The notes under the pieces: model-generated
What the model was told of the DNA's origin: nothing
Seen by the model: only the letters and a program-made list of their open reading frames with translations
The model's database searches: none
Position numbers and translations under genes: made by a program
Shown here: piece after piece, positions 44,226-56,984 of the stretch
How positions within the stretch are numbered: the stretch's first letter is position 1
How the letters are laid out: the number at the start of each line of letters is the position of its first letter
NCBI GenBank assembly: GCA_018296165.2
Contig: JACKQL020000004.1
Location: 186,001 to 250,000, forward strand
Length of the DNA stretch: 64,000 bases
From: Termitomyces sp. T153
Lineage: Eukaryota > Basidiomycota > Agaricomycetes > Agaricales > Lyophyllaceae
Direction: 5' to 3'

Positions 44226-44389
44226 TGCAAGTACAGTAGTCATTCTTGTAAGTTATGAGTTCAATGTACTCTTTGTATCTCTCTAGGTTACATATGTACA
44301 TCTGAGCCTTCATAAAGCTTAGTTTCAGGAAACTGCTCTTACTAGACCCTCTAATTGTTTCTTTAATTCCAAGTCTGCCATTCATTATC

Positions 44390-44735
44390 AACCTCCCATC
44401 TTCTGATTACAAGTACTTTTAATCAAGAGCTATCTTTTTAGGTGTATTTATATATAGTCACATGTTATGAGTCTAGAGATTGAGGCCATTTACAATGGAT
44501 TCTTATTTTTGGATCAGATTCCAGATTTGGTTATTTCTGAGTATTTTTTCCAGAAGCTCTAGAGTAAATTCTCCAAACACTGGTATTGGAAATCCTTAGA
44601 CTTGTTCTCTTTAGATCTTCCTCTGCCAGCTGAGTAGCTAGAACTCTAGAGCTTCTTGTAGATGCTGAATAGACTTTGGATCTCTCTCTGCCAGTTGTAT
44701 AACTTGGCCACAGCCTCCAGAGGTTGCCCTAACAC
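44390..44735 (+). repeat. Chromovirus-type LTR, opposite orientation
   Basis: Its reverse complement begins TTAGGGCAACCTCTGGAGGC and shares GAGAACAAGTCTAAGGAT with the LTRs at 6572 and 12260. It abuts the gag fragment, so it is probably a separate insertion. Confidence 0.7.
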
Positions 44736-44739
44736 TTAG

Positions 44740-45328
44740 CATCTTTCAGTGCATCAGGACCTCCATCCTATCCATTAGTGGTGTCATCTAGGTCTGATAG
44801 TGCAGTAGTATGTGCTGCTTGCACATATGCATGAAGAGCTGGTTTCCCTAGCTTCTTGCATTCCAAAGCAGAGTGTCCATCCAGTCTTTCTGCACCTATA
44901 ATGCATTGCAGAACTAACCAGCATCTCTACCAGCTTGGCCTGACACAATGGCTAAGACCTTGTTATCCAATGCAGTCTTTTGACTCCTCTGGCTAGATAG
45001 GAATGGGCATTAGTCTCAACTTAGAAGAGAAGTGTGTAGGAGCAAAGGACTGAACCCATCCAGATTGTTGCTTAGAGCTATTCTCATCAGCCTTTGCCTT
45101 TAAGACAGACTCTTCAATTGTATCCATATTGGAAGCTAGTTTGCCATTGTGTATTAATGTGACAAGCAATTTAGAAGGAATCCCTTCCAAGAACCACTCA
45201 CAAATTGTAAATTTATCAGGGAAGATGATCATGTTTTGAGCATGGTCCAGCAAGGCATTGTAGAAGCCTTGCACTTCCTCTTCAGCAGTATATACTGTGT
45301 TGTGGAAGGTGTTGTGAATGTTCTGCAT
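44740..45328 (-). pseudogene. Gypsy Gag fragment
   Basis: The frame 45328-44993 has EEEVQGFYNALLDHAQNMII, FPDKFTICEWFLEGIPSKLL and SNMDTIEESVLKAKADEN, the pattern of Agaricomycete retrotransposon gag. After stops the same strand continues with AERLDGHSALECKKLGKPAL, the end of a zinc knuckle. Its 5' LTR is likely the one at 45584-45860. Confidence 0.75.
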
Positions 45329-45583
45329 TGTTGAGGGCTATACAAACTGAACATACAATCCAAGAATTGGATCCTCAAATCTCCAGTGGGACTGGGATCT
45401 GTTGACATGTATGACATGTCACAAATACTACTTCAGGCCCATGGCCCAAAGGAAGTCCATTATCATGAAGACCTTCTTACAGTTGTGCCCATCTTCACCA
45501 TATTGAGCTATTGTGTAAAATACACAAATGCTCATGAGTCAGTCTTCAAGTTCACTGAACTTGGCTGACTTAGCATAGAAAAG

Positions 45584-45860
45584 TGTAAGGGTGACCTCTG
45601 GAGGCTGTGGCTCAATCACACAACTGGCAGAGGGAGATCCAAAGAGAACAAGTCCAAGGATCTCCAATGCCAGTGTTTAGAAAATTTACTCTAATGCTTC
45701 TGGAAAAAACACCCAACAAATCCAGAGTCCAATCAAAAAGCAGAAATCCATTGTAAATGGCCTTGGTATCCAGACTCCCAGCATGTGACCATGTACAAAT
45801 ATGACCAAAAGATAGCTCTTAGTCAAAAGTACTTGTAGTCCACAGATGGGAGGCCTACAA
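45584..45860 (-). repeat. Chromovirus-type LTR next to the gag fragment
   Basis: Plus-strand start TGTAAGGGTGACCTCTGGAG, same family as the LTRs of block 1, with GAGAACAAGTCCAAGGATC inside. Position and orientation fit a 5' LTR for the minus-strand gag at 45328. Confidence 0.7.
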
Positions 45861-47459
45861 TAAGTGGTAGGCCCAGAATGCAGGAATTATGGACCGAGAA
45901 CTGGTGCAGCCTGAGGGCTAGAACTGGGACCAGCAGATAGGGAAAACAAAGGAGAATAAAGGAAAACCATAAGGAGGAAGAACAAGACAGAGGGGGAATG
46001 GGACATCCCCTGGCAAAAACCATTGTCTCAGATGAATTGCTTCCCCTAGGCTTTACAGATAGTGAATTGTTCTGCAGGTCCAGATCCTCATCTCTGTAAT
46101 CATCTGGAGGGGGTAGGAGTCATCAGCCCAAATAGGGATGCCAGAAAGGACATATGAAGTTCCATAAACTTTACAGGCTCCACAAGTATAACATTTTTCC
46201 TAAGAGACTATTGGATTGCTATAAGCTTCACTACATTTAAATAATTCTGTGTTGAAGTTCTGGCAATTTCAATCTGGTCTTGCCAGAATGCCATGACCAT
46301 CTGTTGGAGGATCTAATTTGGGTTGGCCTCAGCATCAGTATCAGAGGTGTCTACACCATCCTTTGCAATAATTTTGATGTATGCTAAATGTACCTGAGCT
46401 AGGCTTGAACTGCAATATGGTCTACTTCCCACTCATTGTGAATCTAAAATACTACCCCTGGCTGGAGTAGCAAAGGCAGGTGTCTCTTCTGCACTCATAG
46501 GGAAGGCTCTCAATCCTTCCAGGCATACTAGCCTGGGGGCATACAAAGGCTGTTTTCTTTTGTCAGCCTGGCTAGGCTGCCTCAAGAAGGCTATTCTTGG
46601 GCACAACCTCTTGGAGGACACTTTTGTTCCTTCATTAGCAATACCACTCAAGCTAGCAGATGCTGGCCTAATGGGAGTGGGTGCCAGGAGCCCTCCTGGC
46701 ATTACTCCACTCTCATTACCCACTGGCATGACACCTTGCAATATAGCAAGTTCTGCTCTAGGAGCAATGGATGTGACTCCAATGGTAGGATGCTGAGCTG
46801 ATAGGCCAAACTCCAGGTCCTCAAGATCATAATAGTCCCCACTAAGGTCAAATGTTAAATTTTACTGTTATGATGGGGTCTTGTGGCAATGAACTTCTTG
46901 TGGAAGTTTGGTACAGTTTTGCTGTAGCTTTAATCAAAGTTCATTTGACTTTAAAAAAAAATGTAACAGTGTAGTTGCAGGACTTGTGTCTTGGAGTGTA
47001 CAACATATAAGTCAAAGCAGGCTATTGGATGTTGGCTACATGTTTACAAAAGGGGGCAAGTCTGCCCTATGTAATATATCTACAAGAATAAGGTAGCATT
47101 GGACAATGCTACTAAATATGGTATATACATTATCTAATTAATATCTAATTAATCATAATGAAGGAAAACTAGATTTAGAACATTGATGAGTTATTGATAC
47201 AGTGTAGGATATGACTTCTGTATGATGAAAAAAATCAAACCTTAGCTACTGATTGAAGGAGGATCTTACAGTAAAGATAGCCCCTCACTTAAAACTCAAG
47301 AAAACTAATCTTGTTCATAAAGATGTGCTTGATTCAAAATAACAAGAGGATAGTAATTTCAAGTAGGGATCAAGATTTAACTTTCAATAAAACCTGAAAC
47401 AGTATGGCACACAGAAAAAATCAGTGACTTTGACACCACTCTAGATACAAGCTTCCACA
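45861..47459 (-). other. Degenerate gypsy Gag-like DNA and repeat tail
   Basis: The minus strand at 46862-46433 reads LTFDLSGDYYDLEDLEFGLS, then a Pro/Ser-rich stretch with RPASASLSGIANEG. At about 46330-46250 comes FWQDQIEIARTSTQNYLNVV. This resembles the N-terminal part of Agaricomycete gypsy gag, but stops are frequent. 46870-47459 holds nothing I recognise. Confidence 0.45.
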
Positions 47460-49727
47460 TCATATCCTGTCTATTGAAAAATGAAGTTGATCTTCATTTT
47501 CCATGCGTTCTATAACTTTGGCAATCTCATAGTCCCAATTGGTTCTATGACACAACACGGAGCCAATCACAGAGCAGTAAGTCAGGGCCACTGCCATCCC
47601 CATCCACAAGCCATGCAAACGCATGTTGCAATAGAAGGCAAGCCAAACACCAAAAGGAAGGCCTTCGAGAATGTGATTGAGACTATTTTGCTCTGAGCAA
47701 TGATATGTCCTTACCAATCAAATAATAACCACTTGACATGATGTATTAAGATCATGGTGGGAAATGGGAAGTGAGTTGGCTAACCTGATGTTCAAAGCAG
47801 CGCCGATGGCCTATATCACAGGGTTTGAGTCTCCTACTTGAAAAATATTATTCATGTACCTGTTGGCCCTTTGCCCGAAGAATGCCAGAAGTTACAGCGG
47901 CATTACCTTCGACAATCTGATATAAGGCAATCACAGGTAAGACCGATGCGACGAGGCTGATGACCTCTGAAATTTAAAATCCATGCTTTCAGTGGGACAA
48001 GACACTGGAAAGGAATGGATATAACTTTACCAGGATCATCACTGAACATGTAGGCCCAAACACCTTTAAAGACTAGAAACATCAGACTACACTGTGTTCA
48101 GTCAAAGTAGTAGGACAGATGAATCCGCAACGACGGACCTTAATATCAAGGAGATTATAAAAGCTATCAGAATTGAGGCTCTCGCCGCTATCGATACTTG
48201 TTTGGCATTCTTTTCACCGAGGAGGTTGCCAACGCTGGAAACGCGGTCATGAGTTGTACACGAAATGTTCGGAGGCAGTTTACCGAATGACTGCTGCATT
48301 TGACAGTGCATACGGAGCTTGATAAGTAATTGAAGATGACGTCAATAGAATGGATTGAGAAGCGAGTGCAGGAGGATCGAGACTGTTAACGATTAGTCAG
48401 TCCCAAGTGTTACACAACGGAACATATCTTACAAAGTGGCAGCAAGAGCAAGCAGTTCCCAAGCCCACCACTCTGCGGCTGTTTGACCTGAATTGGGCAT
48501 TACTATCGACAAGGGCTCGGTCCGATTCACCCTATCTCTCACCTACTCCCGCTATTCCTAAGCGCACCAGGATAGAAAGATTTGTGAACATCCTGATAGA
48601 GACAGGATGCCAGGTATTTCTCGGGGTCAAATGAATCCCATATATGATCGAAATCACGGACACAAGTATGTGAGATAACGACGTCGAAATCGGTGCCCCA
48701 ATAAACCCTAGGCGAGTTGTTTCTGGGCCCCAGACTATATCCAGCTTTTGTTCAGAATGGCTGAGCCAAGTCCCAAGTGCGAAGACCTTACCTAGGAGGT
48801 AGTTCAAAAAAACGTTCACAGGAGCCACAATTAGGTTGATTTGTGTTTGAACCGCAAATAGACCTGACCACAAAATATCCAGAACTTACAGAGCATGGCT
48901 TGAGTTTACATAGATAGAAACCGACCTTGTGATTGAAAATAGCGTCTAGTAAGTGAGTGTATGAGACATACAGAATATCATACCATATATGAACTAGCAT
49001 ACCTGAAGATACAATTCAAACCGAAGGCTAAAAATCGTGTAAATAGTAAGATAAACGTATATGAGAATTCTGCTTGGAACAGACCGGGCAAACCCATTGC
49101 AAGCCAACGAAGATACAATGCGGCATATCTTGCAATTTCAGGTTCTTGCGTTATATACAGGAGAATGCTTTCTGCATTGAGCCAAATCGCTAGAATTGGC
49201 TATCAATGAGAAGTTAGCTTTAAGTCTAGGAAGACTGCAAGCTGAACACGCTTGCCATTAGCGCGAAAAAAACGATGACAGCTGAAGACAACATATTCAA
49301 AAGACTCTCAAGAAGCGGATAAAAATATATTACATACACATGCGTTGAGCCCAAAGGCCCACAAGGCGAGGCTGAGCAGACTTAAAGGCAGACGGTAGCA
49401 CGGTATCAAGGGCACTTGTTAATCCAAGTAAAGTACCATAACCTGTCACGTTGGCAGTCATGGACCCTAAGGTAGCAGCCCCTAATACAGATGTTGAGAT
49501 ATGTCCGACAGAGACAACTTCGACAATGACTAGGCTGAACTCAAGCAATTGAGACCTGTCGAGAATTATGATCAGTTTTAGATTGTACATGTCGTCGTTG
49601 AAGATAGCTACGCAAAAGCGGGGAAGGCATAGAGAGTGATCTTTCGCATCTCTTTTATCAGAACAGTGGTTTTATTTTTGAGAACAGGTTCTTGTCGCCC
49701 AATCGCTAGCAATGGTGTCGACTCCAT
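47460..49727 (-). CDS. MATE-family multidrug/cation efflux transporter, 15 exons
   Basis: Fifteen exons give 501 residues with every junction in phase: 49727-49612, 49555-49338, 49281-49250, 49199-49003, 48945-48926, 48863-48792, 48734-48543, 48487-48433, 48382-48284, 48234-48139, 48086-48031, 47966-47860, 47810-47785, 47731-47715, 47662-47460. Family motifs: SVGHISTSVLGAATLGSMTA, LPSAFKSAQPRLVGLWAQRM, IWLNAESILL, FQSQGLFAVQTQINLIVAPV, WGPETTRLGFIGAPI, AGVGQTAAEWWAWELLALAA, SVGNLLGEKNAK and GNAAVTSGILRAKGQQ. MATE proteins have twelve membrane helices and export organic cations or drugs in exchange for H+ or Na+. The gene appears intact even though it borders transposon block 2. Confidence 0.92.
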
Positions 49728-51175
49728 TAGTATTGTGTCCCAATGTGTTTTCAGTCGCCCGAGTCGCTCGTTTGGTTGGTTTGGCTCACTGGTCGTAGAT
49801 GAGGGAAAGGAAGCTGTAGTTTGGAATGGCGGACATTATATAATGAGCGGTAGAATTAAAAATAATCATAGAATCCGGGAGAGAGCGTGGAAGATACTCG
49901 GGGTCAACAAACTTGATATCCATCCGATTCCGATTCATGCACGGAAGACACAGAACAATGAAGGCCTTAAAGGGCGATAACGGCAGATTCGAGTCTATTG
50001 CAGGCAAAGAGGTTTACAGTTGGTACCACAATGCCGCAAATGGTGCCCAGTCAGAAGTCCAAGTATTGACGTAGCTAACTTTTTCTCTATCTAGTACACT
50101 GTTTTTAGTTTGATCTCGCAGTAAAAAGTGAGTTACCTGAGTGGGATTTCGGATTATTTTGGGTTGATACATCGTGAGATTATTGATTTCTCACTTGAAT
50201 TAACATTTTATTTCGATGTAATGGAAGCGTCTGCAGGATCCCAGATGTCAAAGTTAAAGTCATCGAGGGGACTAGTAGGACGAGACTCGGCTTGGTCGTT
50301 GTAGACAAAAGCAGTTAAAGTTGACACTATGCCAGATAAATAAAACAAGAACAATCCTAATTTAGGGTTACTCCTTCTACGTGCTTCTCACCTGTATAGT
50401 CGGATAGCAGTTACTTTGAAAGATCCTGAGATGTCTTACGGAATGGCATTGATGCAAGGAAAAAGGCACAAACGTTGTAAGTCCGCAGGAAGAGGCACGA
50501 GGGAATGCGGAACGGGTTTCGGACCACGCGTAACGATTACATGCCCTCGGACAACTTGAACTAGTGTCACCACTTTCACGCGTACCTCGCGTTATAAGAG
50601 TATAACGAGAATCTCTAGTATTCTCCTTTTGCTCTCTACTTCACGCATAACCGTAACCTCCTCAGCCTCCCTCCCACCCAACTTCATGCATCATTTGCCT
50701 TTCTACATCAATATCCCAGGACTACGGAAAACACGTGCTACTTATAACCATCACAACGATACGACATTCTACCGACAACTAGCTCAACACTATAATATAA
50801 TATTCTGCCTGCAACTATCACAACACTGTTGTTTACTACGTCGATATCCACAGTGAGCGCCATCGACGCCTGCTCGCCGATTGCGCTACCCCGGGCAGCG
50901 TTAACCACGCTCTCTCGCCCATATCTCACGTGTGTATAGACATGGTATAACATAATAGAACACTACGTGTTCCCTTCCGTACACCACGATCGCATAATAA
51001 GCGACAGGACGAAACTAGTGGTTCGTCAAAAATGATATTTCCTAATCTGGAGTTATGTAATGATCTGATTTGATCTAAGCATCTTATCTTATCTCCTCAT
51101 CTTCCTTCCCCATGAATAGCCATGGATGCCGCGCATCAAACCCACGACTAGGACGTAACGTCACGCCAGTCCGCA
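49728..51175. other. Intergenic region between divergent genes
   Basis: Promoter side of both the MATE gene (-) and the aminotransferase gene (+). Short frames (49786-50007, 50629-50856, 50738-50953) show no motif. No repeat was recognised. Confidence 0.45.
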
Positions 51176-52616
51176 ATGACGGGGTCGCGCCTAGGTCTGA
51201 GGCTCTCTAAAGGAATCCTCAACACTATCTCACCTCCGTAAGTTATGTCTTTCCATTACAAATGTTGGAATCTGATTCAGTCATATGGACAAGGATACCA
51301 GCAGCATACCAGTGGGCATCCCTCTACGTTGCAACCCAGGAACGCCCATTATTAGATATGTCGCAGGGAGTTCCGGGATCGCATCCTCCTAAATTTCTCC
51401 AAGAAGCACTTGGAGCATCCTCTTCTTCTCCACAGAGCTTCGGATACTGCCCTGCTGATGGAGAGCTTTTGCTCAGGAAGAGTTTGGCAGAAGAGATCAA
51501 ATTTGTCTATGGATCCGATTCTGATGTGACAGCTCACGATATTGCACTGACTACTGGGTGCAACATGGCGTTTTTCGCCACAATCATGAGTTTAGCTGAT
51601 GCCGGCGATGAGGTTATTCTTCCTGTGCCGTGGTACGTGACACATACTGCTTTATTATGTATACCAGAGCTTGAATAATTTCAAGGTATTTCAATCACCA
51701 GTAAGTTTGCAGATCAGGTCGTAAGCTCACGAGATTGAAATGGACTAGAATGGACCTTACATTGCTAGGCGTGGAACCAGTACCTCTCCAAACTCTTCCG
51801 GAAAATGGTTTCATCCCCTCTGTCGACAAGTGCCGATCATTAATCACGCCAAAAACAAAGGCTATTGCACTTGTCACGCCAAATAACCCTGTAAGCTGAT
51901 CCTCGAGATTACGCGTAAGAAGTTTATCACAACTTCTCAAGACAGGAGCGATTTATCCGGCCTCTTTATTGGCCTCTTTCCTCGATCTCGCAGCTACACA
52001 TGGAATTGCACTGATCGTGGATGAAACCTACAGGGATTTCATTCTCACAGGGAGACCACATTCTCTATTTCGTAGCTCCTGGAGAGAGAACTTGATCCAC
52101 TTATTCTCCTTCTCCAAATCTTACTGCTTACCCGGGCACAGATTAGGCGCGATCGCTACATCGCCTAATTTGTTGAAACCGATCAAGACTGTCCTTGACT
52201 GTCTTCAAATTTGCCCACCTCGTCCACTCCAGATCGCTCTCGCGCCACTACTTCCGGAAGTACGAACATTTATCCGTGAGACGGCCGAAGCAATGCAAGC
52301 GCGCCATCAGCTCTTCCGGCAAGTCCTCCCACCACGGTGGAAGATCGGTGCACAGGGAGGCTACTTTGCCTTTGTTAAGCACCCGTTCAAGGGTATAACT
52401 TCTCTGGACGTGTGCAAACGCCTTGCAACGGAGCTTGGTGTTGTGTGTCTTCCCTCAGCATTTTTCTGTGAACCAGATGACATTGTCGGTCAGGCAACTT
52501 GGGACAAGTCGAGATGGGTGAGATTTTCGGTTGCAAATGTAAATGACGAGAAGGTCAAAAGGACTTGCGAACGATTGGCAGAATCTGAGTTTGCCTTTGG
52601 ATGGGAGCTAGAATGA
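51176..52616 (+). CDS. PLP-dependent aminotransferase, class I/II
   Basis: Fold-type I transaminase. Five exons (51176-51237, 51294-51632, 51686-51700, 51749-51890, 51942-52616) give 410 residues in phase. Motifs: PLLDMSQGVPGSHPPKFLQE, SFGYCPADGELLLRKSLAEE, the cofactor loop TTGCNMAFFAT, VTPNNPTGAIYP, IVDETYRDFIL and SFSKSYCLPGHRLGAI, which holds the PLP lysine. A C-terminal RWVRFSVAN supplies the substrate-binding Arg. The third exon is only 15 nt (YFNH). The closest functional class (aspartate, kynurenine or other) cannot be told by eye. The first exon and its ATG are less certain than the rest; the acceptor at 51293 was chosen because it keeps the frame. Confidence 0.85.
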
Positions 52617-53115
52617 TGTGTCATCTCACGGTGTGCATATAAAACAAAAATAATCAGTAAGAGTAAGAACAGTTCTCATGAATTCGTAGAGAGGAAAAGT
52701 AATATGGAAATTCGATTTGATATCTGCTCTTACAGACGACACCTGCATCAACATAAAGATTTGACACTGACTATGTATCGTGATCTGCCTTATTACTGAC
52801 ACCGACCACTCGACATAACGAGAAATACTTCTTCAGCGGTAGGGCCTCATGGTACAATATACGCAATGACATGACTATTCCACGCCTATCCATCTTTCCT
52901 TGTAGTTGCATTAGTTGGGTACCGTCTTCTTACTTGGCTGGCAAGACATAAGACTGTTGCCTAGGTGATAGTACGTACTGTTGACGTTTGCGATCATTCA
53001 CCGGTATGACGGCTTCCTTGTCCTTCTCACCTGATGTCCACGCGCTCAAGCCACATCTCTAACTGGATTCCGTTAGCTTCTTATTTGCCTTGATGTGCCC
53101 CAGCTACTCTGCTCG
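52617..53115. other. Intergenic region, no gene seen
   Basis: Between two plus-strand genes. Normal base composition; no frame or repeat of note. Confidence 0.4.
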
Positions 53116-54250
53116 ATGGTGATGCAAAGTCATGTCTTGATACTGGTGCTCGTTTCGGTGACATTGTCAACGGCCGCTCTGACTGTGACTCTGCCTGCTC
53201 CCATTGGTCGGTAAGCTTCGTTCATATCTAGTACGATGCATATATGATGTATAAAGTAGCGTGAATGCTAGAACTTCACCCGACGAAATGACGTGCGTTT
53301 TTGTCGAACACTATCTAAGCTTTATTTCCATCTTAATCACGAACAGAATTTCTACACTCACTCGCAGTGGAAACACAACGCCGACAGCCTCTCTCTGTAA
53401 ACCTTTTACACCGTCTCGTCTTCCTTGTTCTACGTGCAATAGCTATGGTAATCGCCTGGCACAAGCTACTGCAGTTTCTGTCAGCCCGTTTCCCCAATCC
53501 TCATCAAGAGCTCGGGGACTGCCTGCTGGTGCGATAGCGGGAATTGTTATTGCTATTGTGGCCGCGATTCTTTTAGCAGCCGGTTCTTTCGTCTTCTCAA
53601 GGCGAAGAAAGCAAGGCTGTGCGGTCTCAAATAATCCCATGTATGTCTCGAGCCCAACTTGTAAGTGTTTCTTGGTGGCACGCCTATGCATTTCTTTTTG
53701 AGCATGTCGTTCATCAAGATGACAATAAAGAATTCATGCCCGATCCGTTCCTCACCGAGTTACAAGCAAAACGACTTGGACTCAACGCCTCACAACGATT
53801 CACACGCCGAATCGAGGCGCGAAATTTTCACCGATGGACCATCGCCCAACCCACATGAAAGACAGCGATTCAACTTCTCAATACGTTCCTCACATACTTG
53901 TCACCGGTGACGGGGAGACAATCGGTTGTTCTTCAAGCTCGGGACACATGCCTTACACCCTCACAGGCAAGACAACAATCACCCAGTACTCCCTCGTATC
54001 GTCCCTTGGTTCACGTGGATCGTCCTCTGAAACTCGAAGCGACAGTCCCGCCTCTGTTGCTGTCACATCCCAAAAGGTGGAGATTGCGTATCAAATCAAG
54101 GATTTGTTCGCTCGAAAGGAGCATCATGTGTCAACACCATCTATGGAAAGTGGAATGTACCCACCAGCGCAGCAAGTCGAAATAACGGAATGCGAGAACG
54201 AGAGTCCACGTGCTACGAAAATGGAGGCGCCGCCTGCACAATTGAGCTGA
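53116..54250 (+). CDS. Single-pass membrane protein with signal peptide
   Basis: A model with exons 53116-53210, 53260-53292, 53347-53640 and 53731-54250 keeps phase and gives 313 residues; the 33-nt second exon is optional, as skipping it also keeps the frame. The N-terminus is a signal peptide (VMQSHVLILVLVSVTLSTAA). A Ser/Thr/Cys-containing outer part follows, then one membrane helix AGAIAGIVIAIVAAILLAAG and a basic stop FSRRRKQ. The inside tail is Ser- and acidic-rich (SLGSRGSSSETRSDSPASVA). This layout is common in basidiomycete cell-surface proteins of unknown role. The acceptor for exon 4 was chosen because it opens the frame to the stop at 54250; two other frames overlap here. Confidence 0.6.
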
Positions 54251-54941
54251 TACCATCTGAAATATTTTCTCCTACGGACAATGGATGAATTGTTTCTTTA
54301 CGTACCCAGAGACATCCTTAACTCCTTAACAAAACCTCAACAGTTATCTGGTAGTGACCGTGTACTTGGATTAGTGTCATGCCATCAGCTTTTTGCGCAG
54401 GCCGATGAATGATCGACACCTTGGATGTAACTATCTGTGTCGGTGCAACTCCTACAGAGGTGCTGTGAGACTCTTGGATGGATTATCAGATAGATCTATT
54501 CCAATAGCCTTTCACGTCGCCGACTACGTTTCAGGCTAACTGGTGCTGTGAACTGCTCTAGGAACCATTCTAACCACCAAGGGCCGAGGCGTATCCTAGC
54601 GTCCTGTAGTAGTCTCGTCCTTCTAATAGGCTGCCAAATTGACTATCGTAGCACTTGATATCAATCCAGACAATGCGGCATCCTGCGGGAAGGAGCTATC
54701 TGGAGGACGATAGTAATCGGGGATTTTTTTTCGCAAGTTTGATGAGTTGAGATCTGAAGAGACTTTCCAACAATCCTTCGTTAATTCTTGTGTCCAACGC
54801 TATTTTGAAGTCGTGATGAGTTACCACCTTGGAAGAAGGCTACTCGATAATACTCTCAATTCTGGGCAAATTCAATATATCGACGGGGCTTGGTGGAAGC
54901 ACAGTTGGAATCAGTGACTGTCGTACTTATTACCCATGCCT
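54251..54941. other. Intergenic region, no gene seen
   Basis: Normal base composition, many stops in all frames, no repeat or RNA gene recognised. Confidence 0.4.
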
Positions 54942-55605
54942 TCAAAGCGGATTCCTATTCCTTTTGCACTTCAAAGAGGCGAAGACACATACGCGAGTTC
55001 CATATACTCGACTATCTCGTTCTTGATATTTGACCACACTCTCGAGGAGGCCGTCAGATAGGCTCAGGCCTGGTAACTGCCACATGTTTTCTTCACCTAA
55101 GTCGGTTAGAGGTCTTGAGTTTCCCACAGCTGAAATTTTCCCGAGGGGTTCTAGCTCGGGCATAAACATTGTGATGATTGGATCGAAAAACTGGGAGCTT
55201 TTCATGAATCCATATTCGGATCTGAATCCTATTTGACAAAGCTTGTCGGCCATTCTAGAGGATATCATAATCGATGCATCAAAGCGCAGAGAAGACATGA
55301 ACATGACGCACGCCTTCCTTCTTTCAATTCGAGCTACTTCGGCGAGAACTTCCTGGTCCGAGGCTTCCTTATCCAACCAAGCATGACATCGCTTACTTAC
55401 CGTGCTAGTGCACAGTGCACGACTGGTATTTCAGGAAACGTCCTTTACACTCTTGATACGTTCCTTGACATCTTCGCGTGCCTTTGTGATAGATTCTTGA
55501 CGGGCGGTTCGAGGCTTCACTTGCAGTTGCTTTAAGAAATTTGATTTGATTTCTGTGAGACACGACTTTGCAAACCCTGGGCTTTCTTAGTAATCCGACA
55601 TTCAA
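54942..55605 (-). CDS. Hypothetical protein, possibly two exons
   Basis: The frame 55376-54942 (144 residues) reads like protein: VLAEVARIERRKACVMFMSS, MADKLCQIGFRSEYGFMKSS, FFDPIITMFMPELEPLGKIS. An upstream frame, 55605-55405, is Lys/Arg-rich and may be an earlier exon across a junction near 55380-55410. No family recognised. It could be a decayed gene. Confidence 0.35.
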
Positions 55606-55929
55606 AGATAAAGTGCGGGAGGCATACCATTATTCCAACTGTCGAACGGTACGCACCGTAGGCCAAGCTTATTTGACTTAGACTTCTTGTTGAATTGTGT
55701 TCAAATGTTAATCAATGATTTTGTCGTCAACTTTGAAATGATACCAAATGAACCCGACGATAGCTTTGCACAGCTTCCGCAGAGCCGAATACGGAGATAA
55801 AATCAACGCTTCTTGATCTCTGACCACCATCATCCCTTCGGGGTCCTGGCTGGTTATAGATTTTAGATTAGCAATACACTTTCTTTCTGCCCCTGGCTCA
55901 CCTCTCCGGCCGAATAAGCCACTCTAACT

Positions 55930-56704
55930 CTCTTCTAACTGCTGTCTGGGGCCGCCGTCGATGTTAACTAACACTCATCAGTCCTCTAGGCCGCCCCATG
56001 GTGCCAGCCAGCCGAGATCAATGCCCTGATCGACACCGGACCGGTCAAAGATACTCGCGGAAGCTGTTGCTTCCAAGGTACTCGCGGGCGTCGGGGACGT
56101 TGTCGACCGCCTGTCGTCGACCTCTGAGTTTGTCTCGGCCACCAGCACCTCAACCATCCTGACACTCAAGGCCATCTCGCGACTCGAGACTGTCACGAGC
56201 TCACTCAGTGGCGTCGTCGACAAGCTGTTGGCTGCCCCCTTTCCCCCGGTCAACCGGCCAACCCTTAGTTGTCTCCCCCCGCTCATACTGGGCTGACGCC
56301 ATCGCCCCGGGAAGACCTGTGGCCATCCCTATTCAATTCAACCCCGGCATCTCTACCCAGCAGACCCGCATGCAGCAACGTCTGATGCCAAGACTGTTTT
56401 GGTCGAGGTCGACGCCTCATTGCGCTGACGCCCCCAGGATCGTTCTCCCACTGGGAATTTTGAGCTTCGCAAGAGGATGAACGGCTACCTGGCGCAGATA
56501 GACAAAGCTACTGCCGACATGGCGGCCGTCGATGGAGTGCCACCTATCCCCCGAAGACAGTGCGGTGTGAAGCCCCTCGAACGGGGTGCCTACCCCTTCG
56601 ATCTCGCCTCCGCCGAGTGTGCTGCACGGTTCCGCAGCTACGCGCAGGACCCCGACTGGGAGCTGGCCATGACTTGTCTGGGCAGCTCCGCGCAGGGTCG
56701 CTGA
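55930..56704 (+). pseudogene. Possible retroelement ORF1-like fragment
   Basis: CpG-rich. Plus-strand pieces in changing frames: ILAEAVASKVLAGVGDVVDR, TLKAISRLETVTSSLSGVVD, then 56477-56704 with DGVPPIPRRQCGVKPLERGA and YPFDLASAECAARFRSYAQD. The last part looks like the nucleic-acid-binding region found in ORF1 of some basidiomycete LINE-like elements (variable repeat, then a segment like KPLRAGGYLLEF). Frames do not connect, so it is probably a remnant. Identification is tentative. Confidence 0.3.
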
Positions 56705-56984
56705 TAACGCTCACAACCTCATCGTTCGCTTCGTACCATGGTGGGGGGGATCTTTGATCCGTCCAAGGCAGCGGACATCGCAACGTTAAGTATGAGAGCA
56801 ACCAGGTTCATCACTGCAGCCTCCTGGTTGAAGAAGGCAGAGAACAGAGCTTCCAAGCAGTCTCTTGCCTCTCTGAAGGTGATGTGCAACTCGGCTGAGG
56901 CTGCCAACCTACAGTTGCGACAATCAAATTCGACAAATTTGATATCTCTGTATCCTGAATTTACTGAGATTTGAACTCAGTACA

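Noticed and set aside
50629..50953. Overlapping small frames upstream of the aminotransferase
   Set aside because: Both strands are open by chance; no homology or signal is visible.
53619..53910. Alternative frames for the tail of the membrane protein
   Set aside because: They do not join the upstream exons in phase and end early; the frame ending at 54250 does.
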